Shown: one piece after another, positions 23,997 to 33,293 of the stretch
Layout: each line of letters starts with the position of its first letter
Position numbering within the stretch: position 1 is the stretch's first letter
Source of the DNA: Actinomyces slackii
GTDB taxonomy: Bacteria; Actinomycetota; Actinomycetes; Actinomycetales; Actinomycetaceae
Reading direction: 5' to 3'
NCBI RefSeq assembly: GCF_900637295.1
Contig: NZ_LR134363.1
Coordinates: 868,001-932,000 of the forward strand
Length of the DNA stretch: 64,000 nt
The notes under the pieces: model-generated
Told to the model about the DNA's origin: nothing
Database searches by the model: none
The model's input: only the letters and a program-made list of their open reading frames with translations
Position numbers and translations under genes: made by a program

Positions 23997-26885
23997 TCAC
24001 CCCTGGTCGCGGCGGAAGCGGTCGAGGGCGGCCTGCTCGCGCCTGCCGGCCTTGCGCGCGCCATGAGTGACGACTCCCAGCAGGATCATGAACAGGCCCA
24101 TGAGGACGAAGCGGCCGCTCAGGCCGTCGGCCATGATGTGCGTGGCCAGGGAGGCCCCAAGGTCGGAGTGCGCGTTGAGGCGCTCCATGGTGGGTCCCAG
24201 CAGGTCGGCGAGCGCCCCCGGCGCCACCACGAAGGGCAGTCCCAGCAGCACCCCGATGCTGCCGACGACGATGGCCCCCAGAGTGGAGCGCACCGCGGCG
24301 AGCACGGCGAGGCTGAACACCGCGGCCCCGCCGGCCAGCATGGCCAGGCCGCGCAGGGACAGGGAGGAGGGCCATGTGGCGGGCTCGCCGCCGGTCAGTG
24401 CGGTGGCGCCCTCCCGCGTGAGGAACCAGGCCAGGGGGAACAGGACGAGGGCGATGAGCACCCCGGCCCAGTGGGAGGCGGCGCGCGAGGCTGCCGGCTC
24501 CTCGGCCGAGGAGTCCTCCCGGGTGTCCTGCGAGCGCTTGTCGGCGTCCTTGGTCCCGGCCTGCGCAGGCTCGTCGGCCGATGATCCGGCCGATGACGCG
24601 GTGGGCGGTGAGCTCGGGCCGGCCGAGGCCTGGCGGTCCGTGGTGGAGGCGGCGCGGCCGGCCTGGCCCGTGCGGCCAGCAGGGGTCGGGTTGCGCGCGG
24701 CCGTTGGGCGGGCGGCAGGGGCGGTTGCTCCGGGGCCGGCCGGGTCGACGGAGGTGGGCTCGCTGCTCTGGGCCGCCTGGTCCAGGGCGAAGGCGGGGTC
24801 CGGGGCCGACTCATCCGGGGAGGCGGCCTCCTCGGGGGTGGCGGCGTCCATGGGCATGGGCGTTGCGGCGGGCAGGTCGGCCAGCAGGGAGCGGCGTCGC
24901 ACCGCGGTGGACTCGACGTCGTCCATGTTGATCGGCTGGTGCGTGGCCGAGGTGGGCTGCGCCGCATCCGGCGCTTCCTGCTCGGCGGGGGGCGCCAGGG
25001 TGGGCTCCGGCTTCTCAGGCACGGCAGGCGGCGACACGACGGTCGCCCGTGCCGCCCGCGCAGTGGGGCGGGAGGCTGGGGAGGGCGCCGGGGTGCCCAG
25101 GGCGGGGGCGCCTGTTGGCTTCACGGGCTCTGCGGGCTCGACGGCGGTCGCCGGCTCGGGGCGGTCCGCCCGCGGTGCCGCGGGGGTGGGTTGGAGCGGA
25201 CGGGCCGGGCCCACAGGCATGGCCTGGAGCGGGACCACGGGTTCAGCGGTGCCAGTGGAGTCAGCAGGACTGGCGGGGTCTGCAGGCTGAGCGGGCTCGG
25301 TGAGCGTGGCGGGGGAGGCCGGCTCTGCTGAGGGCTGGGCCGGGGGCCGTGCCGGGGTTGGAGTCTGGGCGGCCTGGGGTGAGGCGGAGGTCTCGGTGGT
25401 CTGCGCGGGGGCGGTCAGAGCGGGGGCGGTCTGTGCCGGCTCATCTGCGCCAGCTGTGGCGGTTGTGGCAGCGGCTGCCTGTGTGCTCGGCTGAGATGGG
25501 GCCTCTTGCGCGGGCGCCGAGGCGGCGCTGGCCTGCTCGCTCGGCTGGGTCTGGGGCTGCGCCGGGGTTGGAGTCTGGGCGGCCTGGGGTGAGGCGATGG
25601 CCTCAGTGGCCTGCGCGGGGGCGGCCTGAGCTGGAGCGAGGGGCTCGACGGCCAAAGCTGGGGCGGTCTGCGCTGGCTCGTCCGCGCTGGCTGCGGCGGC
25701 TGCCTGCTCGCCCGGCTGGGATGTGGCCTCCTGGGCGGGCGCCGAGACGGCGCTGGCCTGCCCGCCCGGCTGGGCCGAAGGCCGTGCCTGGGCTGTCTGG
25801 GTTGGTGCGGTGGCCTCGGCGGTCTGTTCGCTCGGCCGCTCGCCCTGCTGGGCTGGGCTGGCCGACTCACTCGGGCCGGCAGGGCCAGCCGCTGCCGTGG
25901 ACTCGGTCTGGGGGGCCGCCGTGGGATCGGCAGGTGCCGAGGGGCTGGCGAACTCGACGGGGACCAATGCTGGTTGGTAGTGGTCGGGCGCGTCGAGGGC
26001 TGTCGCCTCCCGGGGCCTCGCGGGCTTGGTGGGGGAGGGCGGCTCGGCTGACGGCTGTGCCGGGGACTGAACCGGGGCGGCCTGAGCCGGCTCGTCTGCG
26101 CCGGCTGCGGCTGTCCGCTCACTCGGCTGGGCCGGGGGCTGTGCCGGGGCTGGAGTCTGGGCGGCCTGGGGTGAGGCGGAGGCCTCAGTGGCCTGGGCAG
26201 GGGAGGCCTGCACGGGGGCAGCCTGAACTGGGCCGGCCTGAACTGAGGCGGTCTGTGCCGGCTCGTCTGCACTGGCTGTGGCGGCGGCTGTCTGCGTGCT
26301 CGGCTGGGGCGGGGCCTCCTGCGCGGGCGCCGAGGCGGTGCTCGCCTGCCCGCCCGGCTGTGCCGGGCTGGCCGACTCGCCCGGGCCGGCGGTGCCAGCA
26401 GTGCCAGCAGCCGCAGGGGGCTCAGCGGGAGTGGCAGCCCACCCCGGCTGCATGCTCGTCGGGCGAGGGCCCGGCTCACGCGCGCTCAACGGCGAGGAGG
26501 CGCGCAGCAGCGCGGAGGGCAGTCCCGAAGGCGGGGTCGCACTGGGGACGCCAGTCCGAGACGCCGGCATCACCTTGGCCGGCGGCGCAGGCAGCGAGGA
26601 CACCCGGGCCGGGGATGACGGGCTGGCCGGGGTGACCTGCACGGGACCCTGCTCCGGCGGGGAGACCTGCTCGCCGTCGACCAGGTCCTCTGCCCCGAAG
26701 GCCTCCGCCGGCGTCTGCCCGGAGGCCACGGCGTCCTGCGCGTCGTCGGCCGTGGGAGCGGAGGCAGAGGCGCCCCTGGGTGCAGCAGCGCTCGGGAGGA
26801 GCAGCGCCTCCTCACCCTGCGCCGGAGTCAGGGGCTCGGGGCTGTGCGGGCCAGAGCCCTGGCGGCTGGAATCATCAGTGCTCAC
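23997..26885 (-). CDS. Large Pro/Ala/Gln-rich protein with a C-terminal four-helix membrane domain
   Basis: A 962-residue protein of unknown function. Residues 1-770 are low complexity (Pro, Ala, Gln, Thr, Ser) with recurring blocks such as SPQAAQTPAPAQPPAQPSE and SAPAQEAPSQPSTQAA. There is no signal peptide, so this region is predicted to be cytoplasmic. The last 190 residues hold four hydrophobic segments (ASHWAGVLIALVLFPLAWFL; the LAMLAGGAAVFSLAVLAAV area; IVVGSIGVLLGLPFVVAP; GRFVLMGLFMILLGVVTHGA) and a basic tail. The C-terminal domain resembles repeats in the next gene upstream (26922-27899). The two genes are 36 bases apart and probably form an operon. Confidence 0.75.
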   Translation of the reverse strand: MSTDDSSRQGSGPHSPEPLTPAQGEEALLLPSAAAPRGASASAPTADDAQDAVASGQTPAEAFGAEDLVDGEQVSPPEQGPVQVTPASPSSPARVSSLPAPPAKVMPASRTGVPSATPPSGLPSALLRASSPLSAREPGPRPTSMQPGWAATPAEPPAAAGTAGTAGPGESASPAQPGGQASTASAPAQEAPPQPSTQTAAATASADEPAQTASVQAGPVQAAPVQASPAQATEASASPQAAQTPAPAQPPAQPSERTAAAGADEPAQAAPVQSPAQPSAEPPSPTKPARPREATALDAPDHYQPALVPVEFASPSAPADPTAAPQTESTAAAGPAGPSESASPAQQGERPSEQTAEATAPTQTAQARPSAQPGGQASAVSAPAQEATSQPGEQAAAAASADEPAQTAPALAVEPLAPAQAAPAQATEAIASPQAAQTPTPAQPQTQPSEQASAASAPAQEAPSQPSTQAAAATTATAGADEPAQTAPALTAPAQTTETSASPQAAQTPTPARPPAQPSAEPASPATLTEPAQPADPASPADSTGTAEPVVPLQAMPVGPARPLQPTPAAPRADRPEPATAVEPAEPVKPTGAPALGTPAPSPASRPTARAARATVVSPPAVPEKPEPTLAPPAEQEAPDAAQPTSATHQPINMDDVESTAVRRRSLLADLPAATPMPMDAATPEEAASPDESAPDPAFALDQAAQSSEPTSVDPAGPGATAPAARPTAARNPTPAGRTGQAGRAASTTDRQASAGPSSPPTASSAGSSADEPAQAGTKDADKRSQDTREDSSAEEPAASRAASHWAGVLIALVLFPLAWFLTREGATALTGGEPATWPSSLSLRGLAMLAGGAAVFSLAVLAAVRSTLGAIVVGSIGVLLGLPFVVAPGALADLLGPTMERLNAHSDLGASLATHIMADGLSGRFVLMGLFMILLGVVTHGARKAGRREQAALDRFRRDQG

Positions 26886-26921
26886 GAGATCCTCCTTATG
26901 TGCACCCAGTGTGCCCCCACC

Positions 26922-27899
26922 CTAGTCCCCGGCCCCCGTGGGCCCGGAAACGCGTGACTGCCCAGCGCGCAACTGGGCAAGCGCGGCAGAGCGTCCCTGC
27001 CGGCGTGCGAGATGGCCGCCCCAGCCCGCCACCATGACGATCAGGCCGCTCGCGATGACCACCACCGCTCCGGGGCCGTACGGCAGCAGCCAGCCCAGCA
27101 TGCCTGAGCCGGGAACCCCATCACCCAGCAGCGCAGGCAGCGCCACGACGACGAGGAGAGGGCCGGCGATCCGCGCCCCCAGCGTGGAGCGGCCGATGGA
27201 GGCGGTGGCCGCCACGAGCAGGATCAAGCTGGCGGCGATGGCCAGGTAGATGCGCACTCCCGGCTGCATGCCAGGGGAGACGGCCAGATAGTAGGCGCGC
27301 GGGAGCAGGATGCCCGTGCCCGCCAGCGCCGCCAGCAACCAGGGCAGGGACAGCAGATGATCGCGTCGCCTTGAGGGCGGTGGAGCCGGCGTCAGACCGA
27401 TCTCCTTGTCCTCCCTGGTCAGGCGGAAGGCCTGGCGGCCCTGGGCCTGCCCGCCGCGGCGAGCCAGGCGCATTCCCCACGATGCCCCGCACCACAGGCC
27501 GGCCACGAGCAGCACGGCGCCAGTGGAGATCAGGCCGTGCGCCCAGGCCACGGGAGCCGAGGCCGCGTGAGCGGGCGCCATGAGGATGATGAGCTGCGCG
27601 GTCAGCGCCGTCAGCCCCGAGGCCAGGAAGCCCACTGAGGAGCGGGTGGCGAAGAGCACTGCCGCGGGAGCGGCCAGGAGCACGACAACCACCAGCAGCA
27701 GTGCCGAGCGCAGGACGAGTCCCGTCTCATGGGCGGAGAAGGCCAGGCCGATGAGCAGCAGGCAGATGGGGGCCAGGGCAATGCCGGCAGCGGCGGCCAC
27801 CATGTGATCGCGGCGTCTGCCCCGAGGGGCAATGGGTATACCCATGCCCGGCGTGGGGGCCGGATCTGGTCCGGCGCTCAGGGAGGGGGAGTCGCTCAC
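26922..27899 (-). CDS. Multi-pass membrane protein, function unknown
   Basis: About 325 residues with eight hydrophobic segments in two groups of four, separated by a basic loop (ARRGGQAQGRQAFRLTREDK). Each group resembles the C-terminal domain of the neighbouring Pro/Ala-rich protein (for example SIGRSTLGARIAGPLLVVVALPALLGDG), so the two may share an origin. The GTG at 27899 (VSDSPSLSAGP) is chosen as start, but an in-frame ATG 20 codons upstream is possible; neither has a strong ribosome binding site. No known domain is recognised. It is divergent from the Fic-like gene. Confidence 0.72.
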   Translation of the reverse strand: MSDSPSLSAGPDPAPTPGMGIPIAPRGRRRDHMVAAAAGIALAPICLLLIGLAFSAHETGLVLRSALLLVVVVLLAAPAAVLFATRSSVGFLASGLTALTAQLIILMAPAHAASAPVAWAHGLISTGAVLLVAGLWCGASWGMRLARRGGQAQGRQAFRLTREDKEIGLTPAPPPSRRRDHLLSLPWLLAALAGTGILLPRAYYLAVSPGMQPGVRIYLAIAASLILLVAATASIGRSTLGARIAGPLLVVVALPALLGDGVPGSGMLGWLLPYGPGAVVVIASGLIVMVAGWGGHLARRQGRSAALAQLRAGQSRVSGPTGAGD

Positions 27900-27995
27900 C
27901 CGGCAGAGTCTAGAGGATCGACTCCCGCCAGGCGGTGGTGGGCCTGCGCCGGCGCTCATCGAGGCCGACCTCGGCGTGTGCCAGAGTAGGACGCC

Positions 27996-28946
27996 ATGAG
28001 CAGCAGTTCAGTGGGCAGTTCAGTGGGCATCGGGTCCGCCCCCGGACCGTCTGCCGGGCAGGCGCGGCAAGGCCGCGGTGCAGCAGGCGGCTCCAGCGGC
28101 TCTCAGCATGCGGCCTCACCGGCCCTCGCGGCCCTGACGGCCCTGGCGGGTCATGAGCGGGTGCGCCAGGCGGAGGAGGCGGTGCGCCAGGCCTCAGCCG
28201 AGCTGCGCTGGCACAACGCCCTGCGCCGTCGTTGGCGGGAGGCGCGCGCGGAGACGTCGATCCGTGAGGCGGTCGCCTCGGCCGGAGTGGAGGGCGCGGT
28301 GCTGCCCGCCTCGGTGCTGCGCGAGCATGTGGCGTCGGCCAGCCTGGAGGAGGCCGTGACCGGCGACCCCGGCCTGGATGCCGCGGCGGGGCGGTGGCGC
28401 GCCGGGGTGCGGGTGACCGGCTGGATGCCCGACCTGGTGGGCCGCGGGCGCCCGCCACTGCCCACCCCCAGGGGGCTGCTGACCTCTGTGCACCGGGATG
28501 TGGCCGGTCCCCTGGCGGCCGGTGGGGCGATCTCGGTGGAGGAGGTGGCGATTCCGCGTGAGGGCGCGGGCGTGCGAGAGCGCCTGAGGGGGCTGGAGGA
28601 GCTGATCGCGCTGCCCGGGGCCCCGGCGCTGGTGCGCGCCGCGGTCGTCCACGGGGAGATGGTGGCGGCCAGGCCCTTCACCGCCGGCAATGAGGCGGTG
28701 GGCAGGATCCTGGTGCGCCATCTCATCACCGTCGACGGGCTGGAGCCCACCGGCACGGCGGTCACCGAGTTCTACGCGTCCCGGGATCCCGGTGCCTACG
28801 GCGAGGCGGCGCATGCCTATGCCTCCGGCAGCGCTCAGGGCGTGGTGGCCTGGGTGCTGTGGCAGGCCGAGGCCATCCTGGTGGGGATCGAGGAGGCCAC
28901 GGCGCTGTGCCGGGCCATCCAGGCGGGTACGTGGCGGTCCGGATGA
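27996..28946 (+). CDS. Fic/DOC-like protein with a degenerate catalytic motif
   Basis: A 316-residue protein. The N-terminal 70 residues are low complexity; an alpha-helical region then leads to HGEMVAARPFTAGNEAVGRILVRHL, which has the shape of a Fic motif (H-P-F-x-x-G-N-G-R) but with Arg for the catalytic His and EAVG inserted before the Arg. AMP transfer is therefore unlikely. Proteins of this kind sit next to the HAD phosphatase and Ssd/Tad genes in many actinobacteria, and that context is kept here. The start has AGGAC upstream. Function unknown. Confidence 0.72.
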   Translation: MSSSSVGSSVGIGSAPGPSAGQARQGRGAAGGSSGSQHAASPALAALTALAGHERVRQAEEAVRQASAELRWHNALRRRWREARAETSIREAVASAGVEGAVLPASVLREHVASASLEEAVTGDPGLDAAAGRWRAGVRVTGWMPDLVGRGRPPLPTPRGLLTSVHRDVAGPLAAGGAISVEEVAIPREGAGVRERLRGLEELIALPGAPALVRAAVVHGEMVAARPFTAGNEAVGRILVRHLITVDGLEPTGTAVTEFYASRDPGAYGEAAHAYASGSAQGVVAWVLWQAEAILVGIEEATALCRAIQAGTWRSG

Positions 28947-29108
28947 GTCGCGGATTGTCCGCGGTGACCAGCGTCAGAAGGCGGGCGCGTTCAGTGACGA
29001 TTGGTGACTGAACTCTTACCTGCGGAAACGCGATGGGGTCTTGGTGCCGGGGCGCTGAAAGGCGGTCGTGGCGGACACATCCGCGCTGCGCGGCGCACAA
29101 TGGGAGGC

Positions 29109-29705
29109 ATGGAACCCTCAGACATGATGGCTGCTGTCAGCGCATCCTTGGAGTCGCGGACGGGGCGGCGCCTGGAGGACTGGTGCGGCCTTGTCGAGGC
29201 TGAGGCCCGTGCTGGCCGTCTCGACCCTCTTAACCAGAAGGGCGTGCGCGCCTGGCTCAAGGAGGCTCACGCGCTGCCGCAGAACTCCCAGTGGACAGTG
29301 GCGGACGCCGTGGCCCGGCGTGCCGGCTGGGAGCCGCCTACGCTCGAGGAGCACACGCAAGCCATGTACTCGGGGAAGAAGGCGGTCCTGCGCCCGCTCC
29401 ACGACGCGGTCCTGGCCGCCGCCCTCACTCTCGACGGCGCCCAGGCCCAGGGGCGAGCCACCTACATCCCCGTCGTGCGCCGCACCCAGTTCGCCGCCCT
29501 GGGCCCCGGCACGCGGGGCCGCCTGCGTGTGGGACTGCGCTTCCGAGGACCGGTTCCCGACGATCCGCGCCTGGAGGCGGCCAGGGGATTCGCCCAGGCG
29601 ACGCACGTCATCCATCTCGCCGGGCCCGACGGCGTACCCGCGGACCTTGCCGCTACGGCCGATTCCCTCCTGCCGCTCCTGCGAGCCGCGTGGGAGCGGG
29701 CCTGA
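29109..29705 (+). CDS. DUF4287/DUF5655-domain protein
   Basis: A 198-residue cytoplasmic protein. The N-terminal half (ESRTGRRLEDWCGLVEAEA, then WLKEAHALPQ) follows the DUF4287 pattern; the C-terminal half (MYSGKKAVLRPLHDAVLAAAL, VRRTQFAALGPGTRGRLRVGLRF, THVIHLAGPDG) follows DUF5655. The function of the family is not known. The start is uncertain: the ATG at 29109 has GGGAGG too close (one base spacing), while ATGs at 29100 and 29124 lack a ribosome binding site. It is convergent with the HAD gene, 7 bases between stops. Confidence 0.8.
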   Translation: MEPSDMMAAVSASLESRTGRRLEDWCGLVEAEARAGRLDPLNQKGVRAWLKEAHALPQNSQWTVADAVARRAGWEPPTLEEHTQAMYSGKKAVLRPLHDAVLAAALTLDGAQAQGRATYIPVVRRTQFAALGPGTRGRLRVGLRFRGPVPDDPRLEAARGFAQATHVIHLAGPDGVPADLAATADSLLPLLRAAWERA

Positions 29706-29712
29706 GCCGCTC

Positions 29713-30594
29713 CTACCGCCGCGATCCCCGGATCCTGGGGGATGCGCCGCGCCGCGCGGCGAGTAGCGCTGTGCCGGCGGCCACCAGGGCGGCCAGCACC
29801 ATGAGCCCGGTGGCCCGGGTGAGCCGCGGGCGCCAGGCGCGCAGCTGCACAGGGCGGGCGAAGTCGCGCACCGGCCAACCCTCGCCCTCGGCCAGGCGGC
29901 GCAGCTCGCGATCCGGGTTGACCGCCACCGGGTGGCCGACGGCGCGCAGCAGGGGCTCATCGGAGATGGAGTCGGAGTAGGCCCAGGAGCGCGACAGGTC
30001 GATGTCGTGGATGGCGGCGTCCTGGGCCAGGGCCACGGCCTTCTCGTCGTGGAGCAGGCTGCGCTCGATCCTGCCGGTGAACAGGCCGTCGGAGTTGACC
30101 TCCATGCGGGTGGCCACGGCGCGGTCGGCCCCCACCAGGCGGGCGACCGGCTCAACCATCTCGACCATGGAGGCGGAGACGACGACGACGTCGTGGCCGG
30201 CGCGGTGGTGGCCCTCGATGAGGTCGAGGGCCTCGGCGTAGACCGCCGGCTCGATGGCGCTGAGGAGGGCTCCCTCCACAACATCGCGCAGGGCCTGCTG
30301 GGAGACTCCCGAGGACATCGTGGCCAGATGCTCCATGAGCCGCGAGGCGCGCGCCGCATCGACCCCGGCCAGGAGGTAGGGCAGTTGGGCGACGGCGCCG
30401 CGTGCCAGGGCCAGGGAGGAGATGAGGCCGGAGCGGTGCATGGGAGCCCCCAGGGCCATGGCGGTCGAGGTCGCCAGGATCGTCTTGTCCAGGTCGAAGT
30501 AGGCCGCCGCGCGACGGCGTCGGGGGGCGCTGCGGGCGCCTGGCGCACTGGCGCGGAGTGTTGCGGCGGGCTGAGCGCCTCCAGTGGCAGGCAT
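29713..30594 (-). CDS. HAD-IB family hydrolase (SerB-like) with a C-terminal membrane segment
   Basis: A 293-residue phosphatase. Motif I is AYFDLDKTIL (DxD nucleophile/acid), motif II is the Ser in VVVVSASMVEMV, motif III is the Lys in LLHDEKAVAL, and motif IV is the Asp pair in SDSISDEPLL. The cap region (GLISSLALARGAVAQLPYLLAG...) is that of the HAD-IB/SerB2-like group. A hydrophobic C-terminal helix (GLMVLAALVAAGTALLA) suggests membrane attachment. In mycobacteria a similar HAD protein sits beside the Ssd/Tad genes, as here. The substrate is unknown. Confidence 0.92.
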   Translation of the reverse strand: MPATGGAQPAATLRASAPGARSAPRRRRAAAYFDLDKTILATSTAMALGAPMHRSGLISSLALARGAVAQLPYLLAGVDAARASRLMEHLATMSSGVSQQALRDVVEGALLSAIEPAVYAEALDLIEGHHRAGHDVVVVSASMVEMVEPVARLVGADRAVATRMEVNSDGLFTGRIERSLLHDEKAVALAQDAAIHDIDLSRSWAYSDSISDEPLLRAVGHPVAVNPDRELRRLAEGEGWPVRDFARPVQLRAWRPRLTRATGLMVLAALVAAGTALLAARRGASPRIRGSRR

Positions 30595-30977
30595 GGGGCC
30601 AATGACACCACGGCCGGTGGGCGGGCGTCATCTTGATGCGGGGCTCGCGCGGGCCCGGAGGGCGCGAGGGCGCCCGCGGCCCGGCCGGGCGGGGCGCGCG
30701 GGGGCCTCGGCTCACCGTCACACAGTGAGGTCCCGCGGCCCGGCCGGGCGGGGTGCGTGGGAGGTGTGCGCGTGGCCCGGGGCAGGGCAGGTCGGGGGCG
30801 ATGGCCGCCCACCCGACGTCGACGTGTTGGGAGTCTGGCGTGATGACGCGGCGGGCCCGGAACCACAGGCCGCGCATCGCGGCTCCCGCCCACAGGTCTG
30901 ATATCGCGGTGAGGCGGGGGCGCGTGCGCCTGTCACAGCATGGAAACCGTTCACCCCGCGCTGTCAAGGAGGATCGC
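30595..30977. other. Divergent intergenic region, HAD/Ssd
   Basis: About 380 bases with no convincing gene. A 22-base GC-only direct repeat lies at 30673-30694 and 30732-30753, each copy containing the palindrome GGCCCGGCCGGGC. The right end carries the strong AAGGAGG ribosome binding site of the Ssd-like gene. No promoter hexamers stand out. Confidence 0.5.
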
Positions 30978-32033
30978 ATGAGCACCCCGTCGGACCTGCC
31001 CCAGGAGCCGGGCCAGGAGCCCGCCCTGCCACCGGGCCGGTGGCCCGGTGGCCCCATCGGTCCCGCGCCGGCCTCCGGGAAGGGGGATCCCTCGGCGTCG
31101 AGGTCGCCCCAGGCGCCGTTGCTCAGCCCCGAGGGCGGCAGGGGGCCCAGCGCAGGGCAGGCTGGGCCCTGGGAGGCCGGGCCCCGGGAGGCCGGGGCTC
31201 GGCAGCGGGCGGAATCCCCGGAGCCGGCGAGCGACCGGCCAGGCGGGGGCAGGGCGTTGTCGTCGGGCGACGGCCGGGGCGGACGCATCATCTGCGTGAC
31301 CGGGGCCCGTGGAGGGCTGGGGGCCAGCACGCTCCTGCTCCACCTGGCCTGGGCGCTGCGCCGCGAGGGCAGGAGTGTGGCCATCGTGGATCTCGATCCC
31401 GCCGGTAGCCTGGGCCTGCTCCTGGGGGAGGAGATCCTTCCTGGCCTGCGCTGGGGCGACCTTCCCGAGCATGAGTCCGCCTTCCGGCCCGGGCGCCTCA
31501 TCGGCGCCCTGCCCGCCTGGCACGCCATGCCCGTGCTGACCGGGGACGCCCGGGGCGGTCCGCCCCTGCCCGCGAGCGCGCCCGGGGGATCCTTGGGCGC
31601 GGTCCTGGAGGCGCTGGCCGGTGAGCACGACCTGGTCCTGGTCGACCTGCCCCGGAGCCTGCCCGCGCCATCGGGCTCGCGCGCTCTGCTCCTGGCCGGC
31701 CTTGATCTGCGCTCGGCGGTGGCCTGCGAGGCGCTCGTGCCCCGGCTGGAGGTGCCCGTGGAGGTGGTCGCCCGCAAGAGCGGGGAGGACACAACCGTTG
31801 CGGACCTGGAGCTCATCGCGGGCTGCCCCGTTCTGGGGACGGTTCCCACCGACCGCGCCGTGGCCCAGCGCATCGCCCGCGGCGAGGACCCGGTGCGGGC
31901 GCGCTCGGCCATGCGCCGAGCCGCCACCGTCCTGGCCCGCCGCCTCCTGGAGCAGGAGCGTGCCGTCCAGGAGCGTGCGGCCCAGGAGAAGGCGGGCACG
32001 GATGCGCCGGGCGGCATGAGCGGGCAGGGCTGA
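30978..32033 (+). CDS. Ssd/CpaE-like septum-site/Tad-pilus ATPase homologue
   Basis: A 351-residue MinD/ParA-superfamily protein. After a roughly 100-residue Pro/Gly-rich N-terminus, the domain begins RIICVTGARGGLGASTLLLHLA. The deviant Walker A (normally KGGxGKT/S) has Arg for the signature Lys and Ala for the P-loop Lys, so ATP hydrolysis is doubtful; IVDLDPAGSLGLLL and LVLVDLPRSL follow as A' and B motifs. Actinobacterial Ssd (Rv3660c type) is recalled as similarly altered. The gene leads the cpaF-tadBC operon, spaced 3 bases from cpaF. A role in localising Tad assembly is inferred from this position. Confidence 0.88.
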   Translation: MSTPSDLPQEPGQEPALPPGRWPGGPIGPAPASGKGDPSASRSPQAPLLSPEGGRGPSAGQAGPWEAGPREAGARQRAESPEPASDRPGGGRALSSGDGRGGRIICVTGARGGLGASTLLLHLAWALRREGRSVAIVDLDPAGSLGLLLGEEILPGLRWGDLPEHESAFRPGRLIGALPAWHAMPVLTGDARGGPPLPASAPGGSLGAVLEALAGEHDLVLVDLPRSLPAPSGSRALLLAGLDLRSAVACEALVPRLEVPVEVVARKSGEDTTVADLELIAGCPVLGTVPTDRAVAQRIARGEDPVRARSAMRRAATVLARRLLEQERAVQERAAQEKAGTDAPGGMSGQG

Positions 32034-32036
32034 GCC

Positions 32037-33293
32037 ATGGCCCCGGACACCGAGCTCACCCGCGTTCGCAGCGCCCTGGCCCGCGGCGCACCGATGGATC
32101 GCGCCCTGGATGACGGCGCCGGCCCGGCCACCGGGGAGGCCGGCCTGGCCCGTCTGTCCCAGAGGGTGCGGGCCGACGTCGAGGGCGCCGGCCCCCATCT
32201 CCAGCCCCTCATCGACACGGAGGGGGTCACCGACGTCCTGGTGGGGGCCGGGCGCATGTGGATCGACCGCGGCCGCGGCCTGGAGCCCATGGGCCGGGCC
32301 ATGGAGGAGGTCGAGCTGCGGGCACTGGCCGTGCGCATGGCGGCCTCGGCCGGCCGCCGCCTCGACGACGCCTGCCCGGTCGTGGACGCCACCCTGCCCG
32401 ACGGCACCCGCCTCAACGCCGTCCTCCCGCCCCTGAGCAGCCAGGGCACCCTCATCAGCCTGCGCACCAAGCGCCGCAGCAGCTTCACCCTGGATGAGCT
32501 CGTGCGGGCCGGCACCGTGGCCCCGGGGCTCGACGGCGTCCTGTCGGCCCTTGTGGCGCGGCGCGCCAGCTGCCTGATCACCGGGGCCACCGGGACCGGC
32601 AAGACCACGCTCCTGGCCGCCCTGCTGGCACTCGTGCCGGCCAATGAGCGGATTATCTGCATCGAGGAGGCCAGCGAGCTGCGCCCCGACCACCCCCATG
32701 TCATCCACCTCCAGGAGCGCGGCGCCAATGTCCAGGGGGTGGGGGCGGTGACCATGACCGCACTGGTGCGCACGGCGCTGCGCATGCGCCCCGACCGGAT
32801 CGTCCTGGGGGAGTGCCGCGGCCCCGAGGTCCGCGATGTGCTCACGGCGCTCAACACCGGGCACGAGGGCGGCTGGGCGACCCTGCACGCCAACTCCCCG
32901 GCCGATGTCCCCTCCCGCCTGACCGCTCTGGGGGCCCTGGCGCAGATGGATGAGGCGGCGGTGGCGGCCCAGGCGGCCAGCGCCCTGGACGCCGTGGTCC
33001 ACCTGCGCCGCTCCACGGCGCCCGCTGGCGGGAGCCGCAGGGTGGAGTCCCTGGGGGTGCTGCGACGCCTGGCCACGGCGGCCGGGCCGATTCTGGAATG
33101 CCGCGAGGCCCTTGTCCTGGGCCAGGACGGGCGCCTTCGGGCCGGGCCGGGGGTTGAGCAGCTGGCCCAGCGCATCGGGGCTGCTCCGGTCAAGGCGGCG
33201 CTGGGCGAGTCGGGCCGGGCCGCGGGGCGCGAGAGCCCGGGCCAGGGGCCGGGCCAGGGGCTGGCCCCGGGGGCGCAGGCAGGCGGATCATGA
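32037..33293 (+). CDS. Tad/Flp secretion ATPase (CpaF/TadA family)
   Basis: A 418-residue VirB11/CpaF-type ATPase that powers Tad pilus assembly or type II/IV-like secretion. Motifs: LITGATGTGKTTLLAALLALV (Walker A), ICIEEASELRPDHPHVIHL (Asp/Glu box region), MRPDRIVLGECRGPEVRDVL (Walker B with ECRG) and NTGHEGGWATLHANSP (His box). The N-terminal domain with DTEGVTDVLVGAGRMWID is typical of actinobacterial CpaF. It follows the Ssd-like gene by 3 bases and overlaps the tadBC gene by 4 (ATGA). Confidence 0.94.
   Translation: MAPDTELTRVRSALARGAPMDRALDDGAGPATGEAGLARLSQRVRADVEGAGPHLQPLIDTEGVTDVLVGAGRMWIDRGRGLEPMGRAMEEVELRALAVRMAASAGRRLDDACPVVDATLPDGTRLNAVLPPLSSQGTLISLRTKRRSSFTLDELVRAGTVAPGLDGVLSALVARRASCLITGATGTGKTTLLAALLALVPANERIICIEEASELRPDHPHVIHLQERGANVQGVGAVTMTALVRTALRMRPDRIVLGECRGPEVRDVLTALNTGHEGGWATLHANSPADVPSRLTALGALAQMDEAAVAAQAASALDAVVHLRRSTAPAGGSRRVESLGVLRRLATAAGPILECREALVLGQDGRLRAGPGVEQLAQRIGAAPVKAALGESGRAAGRESPGQGPGQGLAPGAQAGGS

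Noticed and set aside
25349-26635. Long plus-strand frame opposite the Pro/Ala-rich membrane protein
   Set aside because: Gly/Arg/Trp-rich shadow of a low-complexity gene; no supporting signals.
30718-30954. Short minus-strand open frame between the HAD and Ssd genes
   Set aside because: Arg/Pro/Ser-rich composition, no ribosome binding site and no domain; it overlaps a GC-only direct repeat.
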